Shown: positions 1 to 10,590, counted from the stretch's first letter. The stretch is DNA of 64,000 nucleotides from Trichomonas vaginalis G3 (GCF_026262505.1 NC_067206.1:36843896-36907895); one strand, 5' to 3'. Translations and numbers: made by a program. The notes: generated by a model from the sequence alone, not told the origin.

Positions 1-559
1 TGGAGTATTCATCTGAGTTTGTCTGCTTAGGGAATGGAACAATTGGCTCATCATCTTCTTGTTCTTGTTCTTCGTCTCCTTCCTCATCGTTTTCGTCCTC
101 TGGCTGTGTAAGAACTAAAACTGGTGTCGGAAGTGTATCTAAGTCGTTATGAACTTCTTGTGCTTTGAATTTTGCGGCATTTTCAGCTTCTTCCTTTGTG
201 ATTGTTGGAGCTTTTTCTTTGAAAATCTCAGAAATACCACTGAGAAGCTCTGTAAGTGTATTTGCTGGAGATCCTTGTGGTGTATAATCTAATTCTTCCT
301 CACCATCGGCGTTGACGATATATCCTTTGATTTGAACGCATGTTTCGTCATTCTTGCAAAGAATGGCGACAACTCCTTTGTCATGTGTGCTTGCAAGGAT
401 GTAACCAATATCACCTTCGCTCTGACGCCACGGAGGAGCGCGAATTCCGCTAGAAGTCTTGTATTCGGACTCCCAACGGATCCAATTCAATGGATAGATG
501 ACTTTATCAATGCCACTGATATCCTTGAGTTGCAATAATTCTGTTTCAAATTTCTCCAT
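1..559 (-). CDS. hypothetical protein with acidic C-terminal part (partial)
   Basis: A frame of 186 codons opens at the ATG complementary to 557-559 and runs off the left edge without a stop. The first ~105 residues look globular (a stretch reads KVIYPLNWIRWESEYKTSSG). From about residue 150 the protein turns strongly acidic, with E/D runs mixed with Q and P. I do not recognise the family. Codon use resembles the neighbouring host genes, and the frame stays open for its whole visible length in AT-rich DNA, which supports coding. The opposite-strand frame at 332-538 is its shadow. No initiator-like TCAY motif is evident just upstream. Confidence 0.7.
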   Translation of the reverse strand, partial: MEKFETELLQLKDISGIDKVIYPLNWIRWESEYKTSSGIRAPPWRQSEGDIGYILASTHDKGVVAILCKNDETCVQIKGYIVNADGEEELDYTPQGSPANTLTELLSGISEIFKEKAPTITKEEAENAAKFKAQEVHNDLDTLPTPVLVLTQPEDENDEEGDEEQEQEDDEPIVPFPKQTNSDEYS

Positions 560-2367
560 TTTGTTGTGTAACGTTTTTTTTTTCAAAACGTACAATTTTA
601 GATAAAGAATAGGGAATTGTTTTTCTGTTTTATTTGACGGTTAAAAGGCAACCAGTCCATACTAGTAGTATAATATAGTAGTACACTTATGGACTTAAGA
701 ATTTCAACATTGCAAATAAGCGAATATCCGACATTAACTCCTAATATCTGGCATCAAAGTTAGCCCCTTTTATTAAGTCGAGGTATCGCAGAAACTTCAA
801 GGTTTCGTCCTACTAACTATAAAACTAAAGCTTTTAAGCACACAAAAAAAAAATAATCCTTCAAGATTGACTTTAGAAATAAGCTAACCATTCCTATTAG
901 ATATTAAGAAATACCAGATATTAATATCCTAGCTATCTTAGATCATTTAACAATTGATATTTAGTTACAGTTCATATAATGTGCTATTTCTTAGAATGAT
1001 CAAGAATTGATTATGAAAAATTAACAGCAATGTGCAGTATATTGATTCTATTTACATTTTACTCATATATTCATATTAAATATGAATCAATGTTCATATT
1101 TGCTGAGGAATGGAAGCAATAGAGAATAAAAATATCATGTCCTTAATTATTTTATTGTTATCATCAATGAATCTAAATAAATTATAAGTAGAATTCATCC
1201 AAAATTGTTTCAAATTTTGAGTAATCGAATAAACTATATTAGACTATTTAAAATATTTGATAGAAACCTAAATACATGCTATCATATTGTGAAATATGCT
1301 GATATTGCATAATAATTAAATACCACATGAAATTTGATTTTTTATGCCAATTTCTAGTACTTAAATAGTAAGAATTTCAAAATAAAATTATTCTCTCGTG
1401 TTAGAATCACAAAAGAGCACTTTATTTAATCAGAAAATTGAAATATTATCTTTTTTTTAACCTCATTTTTCCAAAAAAAAATTGAGAATTGAAAAATTCA
1501 CTTTCAAATTTGAGAAGACTTTGTTGGCAATCCATAATTTACGAAAAATTTGGAAAAAAGTAACAGAAATATATTACTTCTCCGGCACAAATCCAACAAA
1601 GTTCAGTCATAATTTGAAATAAAATGATGAATTTTTATATCAATTTTCATCTATTCCCCAGAAACAACTGTTTTCAGTTAACAGTTCAACACAATTATAA
1701 ATTTCAAGATTATTCTAGTCGATTAAAGTTTATGAAAGATCAAATATCTAATTTTTCGTATATTCAACATATTTACATCAAATTATAACATGAAAGTATC
1801 CTAAATATTCGATGTCAGAGCAAATACAAAGATATGATAATTCGTTTACCGAATAACAAAAATCATTTTGATCATTTATCTTCTGTTTTACGATTTTCTA
1901 TGCTGTTAAAGCATAAAACTAGAAAGGGAGAATTAACCTAAACATTACTCACAAAACGATCGATTAAATAAAAATATTATTTTCTATTCAATGAAATTGA
2001 CTCTTATAGAACCATATAATCTATATGATTATGCATAATTCATTCAATTATCCTAAATACTAAGTAAATTCAAGGATATTTTGTTTAGGCATATAATTTC
2101 TTGCTAATACTATTAAAATTGTATGTCATCACTTTTCAAGAAGATATATTTTACACATGTAAAATAGGATTGAGGAAAAAACATATTTAAGTTAAATATA
2201 TCCAAAACACCTTTTATTCTAAACATTAAAATATCTTGGAAACTATGTCAAACGCTTATGTTTGAAGAGTTCTATATCAAAAAAGTGATATTTATAAGAA
2301 ATTAAAAGAATATAATGTAAATATGATGAGTATTACAAAATAAACATAAGTTTTTACAAAACATAAA
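560..2367. other. gene-free AT-rich intergenic stretch
   Basis: No frame of convincing length, no RNA gene and no long repeat was seen. The DNA is very AT-rich with many poly-A/T tracts. It separates the 5' end of the left-edge gene from the 3' end of the RPC3-like gene, both on the minus strand. Confidence 0.5.
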
Positions 2368-3654
2368 CTACAACTGATGAATTTCAAAGTATTTCTTAGT
2401 TGCGTCAATAATTGTATTATTCAAGATTTTGAGTCTTTCGCTCATTACTCTTGATGTTTGTGTCTCTATCTTTTGGCTCAGCTCTGGTTTGGAGTCGAGA
2501 ATTGATCTGTTCTCTCTTTTCTCCTCTTCTACTTGGAACATCAAAGATCCGATGACTGCAAGAAGATAAGCACCAGCATTGTTGATTGCGGAGACAAGGT
2601 CGATCTTCCATACTCTGTATTTCCTCTTTAATGTTGTATGCGGAGCATCTTCTAATTCTTCACACGTAATTACGCCTAAATGCTGCATTGTAGCGAGTAG
2701 ATTTAGTGCATCTTGCTTAGGAAGCATCAGCATATCACAGAACTTGATTGTTTCGATCTGTTCGTTCTTTAAAAGCATATTAATCACACGGCGTGCGAGA
2801 GGATGGCCAATTTCAGCGAGAAGTGCTGCAATACGCTTTATTCTGAATATGTGTATTGCAGTCATTGGCTGAATGATCGTAAAATCGCGACTAAATAAAC
2901 ATATATCTGGAGAAGACAAAATTCCTAAAACTCCGATAATTTCGTTCTGCTGCATACCTGTAAGTGCTGTAAGAGCTTGAATAATTTCATCGTGATCGAC
3001 TTTGAGTGACTCACAATCAATTAAAGCATCTTCTTTGAAATCTGGTGAGAATAATGCTCTGATTACTTCGACAACACGATGGTCTTGGTATTCTACGAGT
3101 TTTTCAAGCGCTTCCAATCGTAATCTAACAAGGAAAAGTTGGATATTGAAATTAACTTCTTCTTTATCAGTGAGAATGAATACTTTTTTGGCAATTAAAT
3201 GCTGTGTTACTTTAAGAGCTCTAATTCTGTCGAACTTTGGATCCTCAGTGGCCAATGTATCGACTAATTTTGGAGCTGTTAAAGTTGTGACTTTAATAAT
3301 TTTAGTTGTTAATATCTCAATCAAATCTCTATCTTGAGGTATGATATAAAACTTCTGCGCAAAGTTCATGAAATGTGGAAGCGTTAAATATGAAATAATA
3401 GTTACAGGAATAATTGCAATTGTTGGATCCATTGTAACGATGCCAGCATTACTTAACGCTCCAAAAGCATTCCTAAATTTTAATTGATCCATGTTACAAA
3501 GATTCATCAAACTTTGCTCATCTTGAACAGGTTCTGAGAGTTTTTCAACAATTTTAGCACAATCTTCTCCAAGCTGTTGTCTAACGAGTTCGGTACATAG
3601 TTTGAATAATACTTGATCATGATTCTCTCCCCAAAATTTTGATGTATCTTGCAT
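2368..3654 (-). CDS. RNA polymerase III subunit RPC3/RPC82-like
   Basis: 428 residues, somewhat shorter than the roughly 530-650 usual for RPC3 (POLR3C/RPC82). In that family the protein is built of winged-helix modules and acts in Pol III initiation at tRNA and 5S genes. The N-terminus has the expected helix-rich start (VRQQLGEDCAKIVEKL). The part around residues 305-350 reads as the conserved C-terminal winged helix (LPKQDALNLLATMQHLGVIT followed by a TLKRKYRVWKIDL strand), which corresponds in position and style to the family signature before its short coiled coil. The last ~60 residues are a predicted helix. The start is the only good ATG, 37 bp from the divergent ATG at 3692. The assignment is by pattern only; another winged-helix protein is the main alternative. 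Confidence 0.7.
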   Translation of the reverse strand: MQDTSKFWGENHDQVLFKLCTELVRQQLGEDCAKIVEKLSEPVQDEQSLMNLCNMDQLKFRNAFGALSNAGIVTMDPTIAIIPVTIISYLTLPHFMNFAQKFYIIPQDRDLIEILTTKIIKVTTLTAPKLVDTLATEDPKFDRIRALKVTQHLIAKKVFILTDKEEVNFNIQLFLVRLRLEALEKLVEYQDHRVVEVIRALFSPDFKEDALIDCESLKVDHDEIIQALTALTGMQQNEIIGVLGILSSPDICLFSRDFTIIQPMTAIHIFRIKRIAALLAEIGHPLARRVINMLLKNEQIETIKFCDMLMLPKQDALNLLATMQHLGVITCEELEDAPHTTLKRKYRVWKIDLVSAINNAGAYLLAVIGSLMFQVEEEKRENRSILDSKPELSQKIETQTSRVMSERLKILNNTIIDATKKYFEIHQL

Positions 3655-3691
3655 TGTTGAATATTTTTGTCAGTTTTTTTTGCATTTTTTC

Positions 3692-3868
3692 ATGAAAGTC
3701 AGTATTAAGGTGGATCCAGATAGGAAACAACCATTAGGACTTGACTTTGGTATTTGCGAAATCTCAGAGGAGGAAAGGAATAAAAAGAGATCAACCCTAG
3801 CAATAAATATATGCATTTTCTTCTCCGTTTCTGCAGTTTGCACCGCATTAGCTTTCTTTATTCCATAA
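3692..3868 (+). CDS. small tail-anchored-type membrane protein, 58 aa
   Basis: A short frame starts at ATG 3692, 37 bp from the divergent RPC3-like start. It has a charged N-terminal part (VDPDRKQPLGLDFGICEISE, then EEERNKKR) followed by one hydrophobic helix of ~22 residues that ends at the stop. This layout is that of a tail-anchored or single-pass ER protein such as the small Sec or OST subunits, but I see no signature that names one. The frame is open upstream to a TTG at 3680, which is unlikely to be used. A poly-T tract precedes the ATG. The coding call rests on the sensible charge/helix layout and the divergent promoter context. A chance frame is possible. Confidence 0.5.
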   Translation: MKVSIKVDPDRKQPLGLDFGICEISEEERNKKRSTLAINICIFFSVSAVCTALAFFIP

Positions 3869-4388
3869 ATGGAATCGTATCGTTCATTCAATACTTATCG
3901 ATACTCTTACAAAAATTTATGATTATTTTATACCGATAAAACAATCTGGAATATATATGTTTTATGTTACTTTGTATTGTAAAAATAAAGAATTATTTAT
4001 GCAAATTTGATTCACACTTATTAATTCTTTGGATTTAGGACGATTTCCTCCTTACGATCTAATTATTGCGATAATACATTCGATAAGAATATACTATTAG
4101 TACTCATATCCAACATGCCAGTCCCATCCATTATTATACATAATTGAATTTAAATTGCCTCTATTTTACCTAATTATGAATTTTTCTGCATTAATTTCTC
4201 TCCTCCAAGAAATTTGTGAAGATACTAACAGGAGCATATCATCTGTTTTGTGATTTTATGTATATGAAAATAAGAATGTTAAAAAACAATAACATTTATG
4301 GGAATTTACACTTAAAATCTGCATATAGGAATATAAAACATGGAGTTTATTCAAGTTTAACATGAGATAATATTAAATAAATTGATAA
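3869..4388. other. intergenic stretch, nothing recognised
   Basis: 520 bp of AT-rich DNA between convergent 3' ends. No gene, RNA or repeat was seen. Confidence 0.4.
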
Positions 4389-5132
4389 TTATGCGCTATC
4401 TAATCCAGAGAGGATATCTTTAACAAGATCTGCTTGATTCCTCTTTCCTGGTGTTACAAATCCACCATTACTCGAACTTGAATCAAGTTTAATTGAACTT
4501 GCACTAATTTGGCTTGAAGTTGGTTCTTCTTCTTCGCTTAGTAGTTCTCTACTGTGCTTTGAAATGAGTCCTCTGTCATTTGCTGTAACTTCATGAAGTT
4601 TATCATTTTCTTTCAGTAACTTTTCAATAGCGTTTGATAAACCATATCTTGGACAGTTTAATGCTTCTAAACATTGTTGGTAATCTGCTTCATATTGGAA
4701 TATTGTTTCGTTTCTCTGATTTTCAAGTTCTGCAACCTTGGATTCGATTTTGCTTGGTTGAACGTTGAGAATTTTAGCAAGTCTTTCTATTCTTTCATCT
4801 ATTGAAGGATCAAAAACGTTGTTATTAACTCTATTTTTCAAATTTCTTAATTCATCCTGCGTCGAATAATATTTGCGACTTTGAATATCAAGTTGTGAAA
4901 TCATAAAATCAAGAAATGATGTTAATTTTGATGATGAATCTGGAATAGCATTGATTTCATGAAGTAAATTCATTCTTTCTTTATCAGTTGGTAATGTAAT
5001 TGCAGTCATTTGGCCTATTCTCGAATCAAGAATTGAATTTAGAACAGGGAGACCAATTCTATCTCTGTTTCCAGCTCTTTCTTGAGGAATATTATATAAG
5101 AAATCCTCTGGAAGACGACGAGGTGCTTTCAT
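4389..5132 (-). CDS. hypothetical coiled-coil protein, 247 aa
   Basis: The frame opens at the ATG complementary to 5130-5132. Residues ~50-185 are rich in E, K, Q, L and N with heptad-like spacing (RIERLAKILNVQPSKIESKV, ending near NAIEKLLKENDKLHEV), which suggests one or two coiled coils. The last 60 residues are Ser/Glu-rich and low in complexity, then end in a short amphipathic segment (DLVKDILSGL). There is no signal peptide or membrane helix, so a soluble cytosolic or nuclear protein is likely. I do not recognise the family. It is preceded by a poly-A/T tract and by a gene-poor 430-bp gap shared with the cyclin gene's 3' side. Confidence 0.75.
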   Translation of the reverse strand: MKAPRRLPEDFLYNIPQERAGNRDRIGLPVLNSILDSRIGQMTAITLPTDKERMNLLHEINAIPDSSSKLTSFLDFMISQLDIQSRKYYSTQDELRNLKNRVNNNVFDPSIDERIERLAKILNVQPSKIESKVAELENQRNETIFQYEADYQQCLEALNCPRYGLSNAIEKLLKENDKLHEVTANDRGLISKHSRELLSEEEEPTSSQISASSIKLDSSSSNGGFVTPGKRNQADLVKDILSGLDSA

Positions 5133-5559
5133 TCAATTTTTTTTTAAAACGGCAATTTTCAAAATGATCTTTATCTTCTCAACAAATAGAGATAAAATGC
5201 TATAATCATATAATGTATAAACAATTATGAGGCTATTAGAGAGTTGCATCGCAATAACAACAAAATGTGCACAAATCAAATGGAATAATTTTGAATCACA
5301 AAAAATTTGGTAAAATATGAGATTAACTAATGATGTGATGTAAAAATAGGCATTAGAATCATAGTTAAAACGCTATTGGAAAGTAATTTGATTTTCATAT
5401 TGAATTTCAAAAAGATTTTTGATAAGTTCAGAACAATTTATATAATATCAGCCAATATTCTCTCTATGCATTATTAAAATAGTAGAAAAGTTTGTAAAAG
5501 AAAAGTTTTTAATAATTCACATATTTTTTTTCTCGATTGGGAGTTAAATCAAATAAATT
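5133..5559. other. intergenic stretch, nothing recognised
   Basis: AT-rich spacer between two minus-strand genes. It would hold the promoter of the coiled-coil gene, but no clear motif was found. Confidence 0.4.
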
Positions 5560-6336
5560 TCATTCTTCTCCATATATCTTCTTATGGAGATCCTTATTAC
5601 CAGGTAATAATGATGATTCAGATACAAAAGCAACACATTTTTCATTTGCTGCTGATCCGAACGCTTTTGTAAGGAGATCTTCTTGCTTTAATTTCAATTG
5701 TTGGCAGGCAAGTGAAATTGAAGCCTTTGCGATATCTTCCGCAGAAAAGCAACTGAATTTATCAGAAATAATAGTGCTCTGGCAAAGCATGCAAGAAATT
5801 TCGAGAACTTGCTTTGCTGTTGCTTCGTTTTCGATCTCATGGTATAAAATTGGAGATATGCAATGTATAAACGATAATGGCGTTGCGATAAATGCATCAA
5901 ACTCAAGTTTATCCATTACTATAAACTCTGTTGATATAAGCTGTTGTACATCAGAGATTTGGAAATATTCGGCGAGCCTTTCACATAATGAGGCCATTTT
6001 AGCTTCATTCATTTTGATTGTTAGCATTAGCGATGTTGCACCATATAATACGTAATTTTCTGTTGTTAGAATCGAGAGTTGATTCAAATAATCGAAAAGC
6101 CTCACAGCGTGGAATATTGTATCCTCTGAAACTTGAAGCTCTTGTGAAGCATGAATGATTTTCTCGAGGACTGACATCCTCATTTCTGGTTTAATAATGC
6201 TTTCTTTATTTTCTTCAGTGATTCCGACCTTGTTATCGTATAAACGAAGGCGTTTAAGTGTTGTTGTAATGTAAATCTCTGGAGTGTTCGCTTTGGATCG
6301 AAGATACATGTCGTTTAATGTCGCCTGATCAATCAT
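5560..6336 (-). CDS. cyclin-box protein
   Basis: 258 residues carrying a cyclin fold from about residue 50 to 240. The first cyclin helix bundle (RMSVLEKIIHASQELQVSED, then TIFHAVRLFDYLNQLSIL) is followed by the typical second-helix stretch (LYGATSLMLTIKMNE), the D/E-rich turn with MDKLEFDAFIATPLSF, and a second bundle (SAEDIAKASISLACQQLKL). Such proteins bind and activate cyclin-dependent kinases. The layout is nearest to A/B-type mitotic cyclins, but the N-terminal extension is short and no destruction box is obvious, so the class is left open. An initiator-like TCATA lies 4 nt upstream of the ATG. Confidence 0.85.
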   Translation of the reverse strand: MIDQATLNDMYLRSKANTPEIYITTTLKRLRLYDNKVGITEENKESIIKPEMRMSVLEKIIHASQELQVSEDTIFHAVRLFDYLNQLSILTTENYVLYGATSLMLTIKMNEAKMASLCERLAEYFQISDVQQLISTEFIVMDKLEFDAFIATPLSFIHCISPILYHEIENEATAKQVLEISCMLCQSTIISDKFSCFSAEDIAKASISLACQQLKLKQEDLLTKAFGSAANEKCVAFVSESSLLPGNKDLHKKIYGEE

Positions 6337-6337
6337 T

Positions 6338-6342
6338 TATGA
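6338..6342 (-). promoter_or_regulatory. initiator (Inr)-like motif of the cyclin gene
   Basis: On the minus strand the sequence reads TCATA, matching the trichomonad initiator core TCA(+1)(C/T)(T/A). The predicted start site lies 4 nt before the ATG. Very short leaders are normal in T. vaginalis. The motif is short and could occur by chance. Confidence 0.45.
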
Positions 6343-6742
6343 AATTTATAAACCATTTCACTAATAAAATTTATGTATTTTTTTTGAATTTTGAATATTG
6401 TTTGGAAAATATTCTCTTAAAAAACTTAGATCTAAAGAATCTAAATCATATAATAGATTTTAATTTTGTAATACTATTAAAATTATTAATTAAATTACAT
6501 TAAACTCATTATGATGTTAAATTATCGAGAACCTTATTTTCATCATGAGTCAATATATTTGTTGGTAATGCCATCAATACACGAGTTAATGAAGAAATTC
6601 AACAAAATTTTATAGAACATACCAATATCAACTTTTGATCAATTGATTTCTGAAAAAGTTACGTTCATTAAATTAAAAATTTGGTTGTTTGAGATCAGCT
6701 TAACATTATCCGTCTGGTTCTTTTATAAACAAAAAAGTGTCA
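6343..6742. other. divergent intergenic region between the cyclin and NOSIP-like genes
   Basis: About 400 bp of AT-rich DNA holding both promoters. No RNA gene or repeat was seen. The 61-codon frame at 6318-6503 is low-complexity and is not considered a gene. Confidence 0.4.
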
Positions 6743-7441
6743 ATGGCTGCTTACTGTAAAACATATGATATTTCCAATGAAATGAGGAAGAAATACCGCG
6801 GCGGTACAGTTTCAATGACTGTTACTGAAGCAGATCTTAATCCATGGTATTTCTGCAGGATTTGCCAGCATTGCGCACGCGAACCAACTTGCTGCCCATC
6901 CGGCGATGTTTTCTGCAAGGAATGCATTCTAGATTATATATTATCTCATAAAGCTAAAAAGACTTCTGCAGTGACAATAGATCCAAACATGAAAAATGAA
7001 ATTGATAAATTCTTAGATCTTCAAAGAATTGTTCCAAAGTCAAATCCTGAAGCCAAAATTGAGAAGAAGCCGGAAGTCAAACCAAGCCACAAGAAAAAAT
7101 CTGAAAAGAAAGTGAAAGTTTTATGTCCTCAATGCAACAAAAAAATTAAATATCAGAAACTGCTTGACTTGACAGTAGTCTTTGATGGTGACATTCCTAT
7201 TTGCAAAGCATGTGGCAGACAAATCGTAGGTGAAACAAGAGCGATGAGATTAGATTGCTCTGATGTTATTTGCAATAAATGCCTATCTGGAATAGCTAAA
7301 CAGACGAAACAATGCCCTGTTTGCCATAAAGATATCAATATTGATAACACAATATTACTTAATAAAACTGTTATCAATTTAAAGCAAGCAGATGGTAAAA
7401 TAGTAATATCACATCAAGATCTAATCGATTCATTTGGATGA
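6743..7441 (+). CDS. NOSIP-like RING/U-box E3 ubiquitin ligase
   Basis: 232 residues from ATG 6743; the upstream GTG at 6737 is ignored. The N-terminus (YCKTYDISNEMRKKY) leads into a split Cys-rich module (WYFCRICQHCAREPTCCPSG, then DVFCKECILDYIL), the arrangement seen at the start of NOSIP-type proteins. A Lys-rich linker (~95-125) follows, then a second zinc module with CPQC, CKACGRQ, CSDVICNKCL and CPVCHKDI. NOSIP/CSU1 proteins are nuclear E3 ligases linked to the spliceosome in other eukaryotes, so the same is inferred here. The order of the two modules and the length fit the family; a generic RING protein is the fallback. Confidence 0.75.
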   Translation: MAAYCKTYDISNEMRKKYRGGTVSMTVTEADLNPWYFCRICQHCAREPTCCPSGDVFCKECILDYILSHKAKKTSAVTIDPNMKNEIDKFLDLQRIVPKSNPEAKIEKKPEVKPSHKKKSEKKVKVLCPQCNKKIKYQKLLDLTVVFDGDIPICKACGRQIVGETRAMRLDCSDVICNKCLSGIAKQTKQCPVCHKDINIDNTILLNKTVINLKQADGKIVISHQDLIDSFG

Positions 7442-8226
7442 ACAAAGAATTTTATTAAAAAATTGTTTGGATTAATTATATTTTTTATATTAATATATTT
7501 CAAACATTTAATGTGCTATACTTATTCATATTACCATTGATTGACAATACTTTTTCTTATTTCTCAAGCTATTTCGTTTATCTTTTTTAATTTAATATCA
7601 GGATTTTGATTAAATTATTGATAATACTATTTCATAACTTGGAATTCAACAGAACAAGTTATTCAAACACATATTTGATTCATTTGATGATTAAACTTAG
7701 AAAATACCCAATATTGTGATTGTGAATACTACCATAGATTCTAATTCCTAAAAACTACTAAATAGATTGGGTCGTTTAATGGTTACAAAAAAGTAGATAA
7801 TTTCAACACCAAATATTAATAACCAAATGGTGATAATTTGCTCCCTATAACATTTACAACAATTGTATATTGCTACAAGTTATATTTCTTGACTGAAACA
7901 CCCCCACAACACACCCTCACTCCCCTCCTTTCCCAACACCAAATATGACTCATACTCACCAAATTTTAGTAACCAAATGATTATCATTTCAACACAATAT
8001 ATTTCTTGACTCATATTGAATTTTATACAGGTTAGTCTTTATAGATTTGAATACTTTTATACAGATACAAATAGATTCTATTCAGCCATATTTCTTTGTT
8101 CTATACCATTTGCAATGATTGTGCATCTAAATAAGTCTAATATTTGGCTTTATTTAAAGAAAATATAAACTACTTTTCATATTAATAGAGAAAAATATAC
8201 TAATCAAATAAATAAAATTAATTTTT
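7442..8226. other. gene-free stretch with a C-rich tract
   Basis: Between two convergent 3' ends. The only special feature is a C-rich low-complexity tract at about 7900-7945 (ACCCCCACAAC and CTCCCCTCC type). A short phrase around CACCAAAT and AACCAAATG recurs at about 7807-7830 and 7937-7980. No gene was found. Confidence 0.5.
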
Positions 8227-10137
8227 TTACTGTTCGATTATTTCTGCAGTCTTTTCTACATCGAATTTGAATCCTTTTGAGAAAGGAATCAAATCGTGAG
8301 AGACTCTGAGAACTGTTTCTCTTTGACTGAGCATTATTTGCTGATTCATTCCGCACTCAGACAAACAAGGGAGTAAGAAAGGACTCATTCCTTCATTGAA
8401 CACATCAACAATGAATCTGTAGAATTTAGTTGAAGAAGTGTTGAGAACAGCCTTCCTCTTGTTGATCAAGAAAACAATTTTATCCCATGAAGGATGATTA
8501 ACAATTTTTGATGAAGAAGAAGAAATCGCGTTCCATGAAATTTCAGGTGATAAATCACCATTCTTTCCACACAACAAGAACTGACTTATCAAGTGCATGC
8601 AATCTATTACTAATTTCTCTATTTCTTTATCTGCTTTTTCAGATGCCAAAACAGCATGACTTTGCAATTTGTTGTATTTATTCATTGTATTTCTAAATCT
8701 CGAAGCAAATCGTGGCGAAGAAGTTGGTAATGGATTATTTATTTTATCCAGTTCCAAATCATCATCAAATTTCGCTGCTTCAACTTCTTCAATGATTGAA
8801 ACAGCCGGAGAACAAACATTTGCATTGACAATTGGCGAATCTCTATGATAATAATCAGAAGAAATAGATGTGGAGTTCGCAATTGTCTGAATAAATTGAC
8901 TTAACGCATTTTTCTTCAAAAGATCGTAAATTGCCTTCAAAGAACCTTTCCTGCCATGACTGATGCCATCAGAAAGTAATGCATCAATTACTTTCGTTAA
9001 ATTGTTGTCAATCGCTGAATAAATGTGTAAATTTCGGATCTCATCGCGAATTGAACTTAAAAGATCAGCGAAATTAGTTGTCTTAATGCCTGTAAGAACA
9101 AGAGCTGATATATATGAGAATAAGGATTGGGCGGACTTCTGTTTCATGTCGATGATCGAAATTTCTCGAGAAATCTTTTTTCGACACGAAACTAAAGAAT
9201 TTCGCATTTCTTGGACAAGATCTATTTCCTGTGGCTTTGCGTCTTCTGTAACTTGCATTAATTCGAATCCCAAATCTTTTTTAATAATTTCGATCGAAAT
9301 TTCCGGAATATTTCCAAATAACTCGTCGTAAGAAGCTTCAAGAGGTCGAGTATATATTTTGCTCTTGTTGCATGACTCGTTGTAGAAATCTTTCGTTAAA
9401 ATTGGCAAATCTTCAGGAATTGAGGAATAATTCAAATTATCTGCAAAGTTTGTAAGGAAATTCGCTTCATTATTAATTGTTTTTGTTATTTGTGCGAAAT
9501 TTGTTGCAAATCCTTTGAAACAATTTTGGATTGCATTATTGTTTCCTTTTTCTTGTGGTTGGCGTGATTTCTGATACTCTGCTTCTCTCTGTTGCATTCT
9601 TTCATTGAAGTTGGCTCTGATTTCTTTGATATGTTGAGAGGATAACAGATTTTGCATTTCATAGGAAGAAATCTTTTCTACATCGAGATTATCGTAATCT
9701 TCTGGCTCGTCATCCATACCGACTATTTGTTCTACAGTTAATTCTTTAACAATCTTTGGAGAAGGAACTTTTGATTGAGTTTGCGAATTTTCTGGGTGAA
9801 TTGTAATATTTGGAACAGTTAATGAAGGTTTGGTATTTGTATCGAGGTCTCCTAAGTCAATTGGAGCTACAATTTGGGGATTTTGCCCAACTTTAACTTT
9901 CCTTTTAACTAAAGCCTTTTTATGGGTAATTTGAATTATCTCTCCTGTTTCAGGATCAGTTGTGTAAGTAGTAACTAAATTATTTTCTTCATTTTGCTCG
10001 TTTTTATTTAATTCTTCCGAATTCGAAGGATGAATTAAACTCTGACTGCTTGATGGTGTTACTTGAGGCGAGTTATTACTAGAATCACTATCAGGCTTCT
10101 TAATAACACGCCTTTTACGTAAAGGCGGATCGCTCAT
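8227..10137 (-). CDS. hypothetical protein, 636 aa
   Basis: The chosen start is ATG at 10137 (MSDPPLRKRRVIKKPDSD), which gives a basic, Ser-rich N-terminus. An in-frame upstream ATG at 10182 would add 15 unremarkable residues. Residues ~1-120 are disordered with a possible nuclear localisation signal (RKRRVIKK). A TDPETGEIIQITHKKA phrase follows near residue 70. Residues ~250-450 are helical. A second low-complexity acidic patch comes before a helical C-terminal third. No catalytic motif, zinc site or membrane helix was found. I do not recognise the family. The basic start and divergent promoter suggest a nuclear protein, but that is inference only. Confidence 0.75.
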   Translation of the reverse strand: MSDPPLRKRRVIKKPDSDSSNNSPQVTPSSSQSLIHPSNSEELNKNEQNEENNLVTTYTTDPETGEIIQITHKKALVKRKVKVGQNPQIVAPIDLGDLDTNTKPSLTVPNITIHPENSQTQSKVPSPKIVKELTVEQIVGMDDEPEDYDNLDVEKISSYEMQNLLSSQHIKEIRANFNERMQQREAEYQKSRQPQEKGNNNAIQNCFKGFATNFAQITKTINNEANFLTNFADNLNYSSIPEDLPILTKDFYNESCNKSKIYTRPLEASYDELFGNIPEISIEIIKKDLGFELMQVTEDAKPQEIDLVQEMRNSLVSCRKKISREISIIDMKQKSAQSLFSYISALVLTGIKTTNFADLLSSIRDEIRNLHIYSAIDNNLTKVIDALLSDGISHGRKGSLKAIYDLLKKNALSQFIQTIANSTSISSDYYHRDSPIVNANVCSPAVSIIEEVEAAKFDDDLELDKINNPLPTSSPRFASRFRNTMNKYNKLQSHAVLASEKADKEIEKLVIDCMHLISQFLLCGKNGDLSPEISWNAISSSSSKIVNHPSWDKIVFLINKRKAVLNTSSTKFYRFIVDVFNEGMSPFLLPCLSECGMNQQIMLSQRETVLRVSHDLIPFSKGFKFDVEKTAEIIEQ

Positions 10138-10186
10138 TTTCGAAATCTGACACTTATCAAAAAAATCATTGAAATTTATCAAAAAA

Positions 10187-10518
10187 TATCAATCTGTGCC
10201 GATCTGCGCGTTTGCACGGTTACACTCAATTTAACACTGATCAATCTACTCCAATCATCTCAATTTTAATCTGCGCCAGTTTACATTTGAGATGGTGAAA
10301 TACACAAAACTAAGCCAGCCAGAATCAACGTAATTTCCGATATTGTGATTATACTAGACATGTTATCAAAATCCTACCATGTGATTCTAACATTCTCTTA
10401 TATTGCCCATGAAAACTTGAATCAAAATATTTTTTTTGTGCCATTTCGCAATTTGGCACAGATTGATCTGCATCAAATTGAGGGTAACCACGCAGTCATT
10501 CTGACCGGCGTAGATTGG
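10187..10518. repeat. imperfect inverted repeat in a divergent promoter region
   Basis: Left arm at about 10187-10250 and right arm at about 10453-10518. The arms share GGTTAC(A/C)CTCAATTT and GATCAATCT in inverted orientation, with further weaker matches (CAATCT(G/A)(T/C)GCC). The block fills the gap between the 636-aa gene and the small coiled-coil gene, which diverge from it. It could be the worn ends of a ~330-bp MITE or a two-sided regulatory element. The GC content is locally higher than in other spacers. Confidence 0.5.
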
Positions 10519-10590
10519 TAAAAATGTCAGAAAATGAAGTTGTTGTCAAAAATCAATCTCCAAAACTTGACGTTTAATTTTTTTGATTTT

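Noticed and set aside
332-538. 68-codon plus-strand frame
   Set aside because: It is antisense to the longer minus-strand frame 1-559, which has a proper ATG and a sensible acidic protein.
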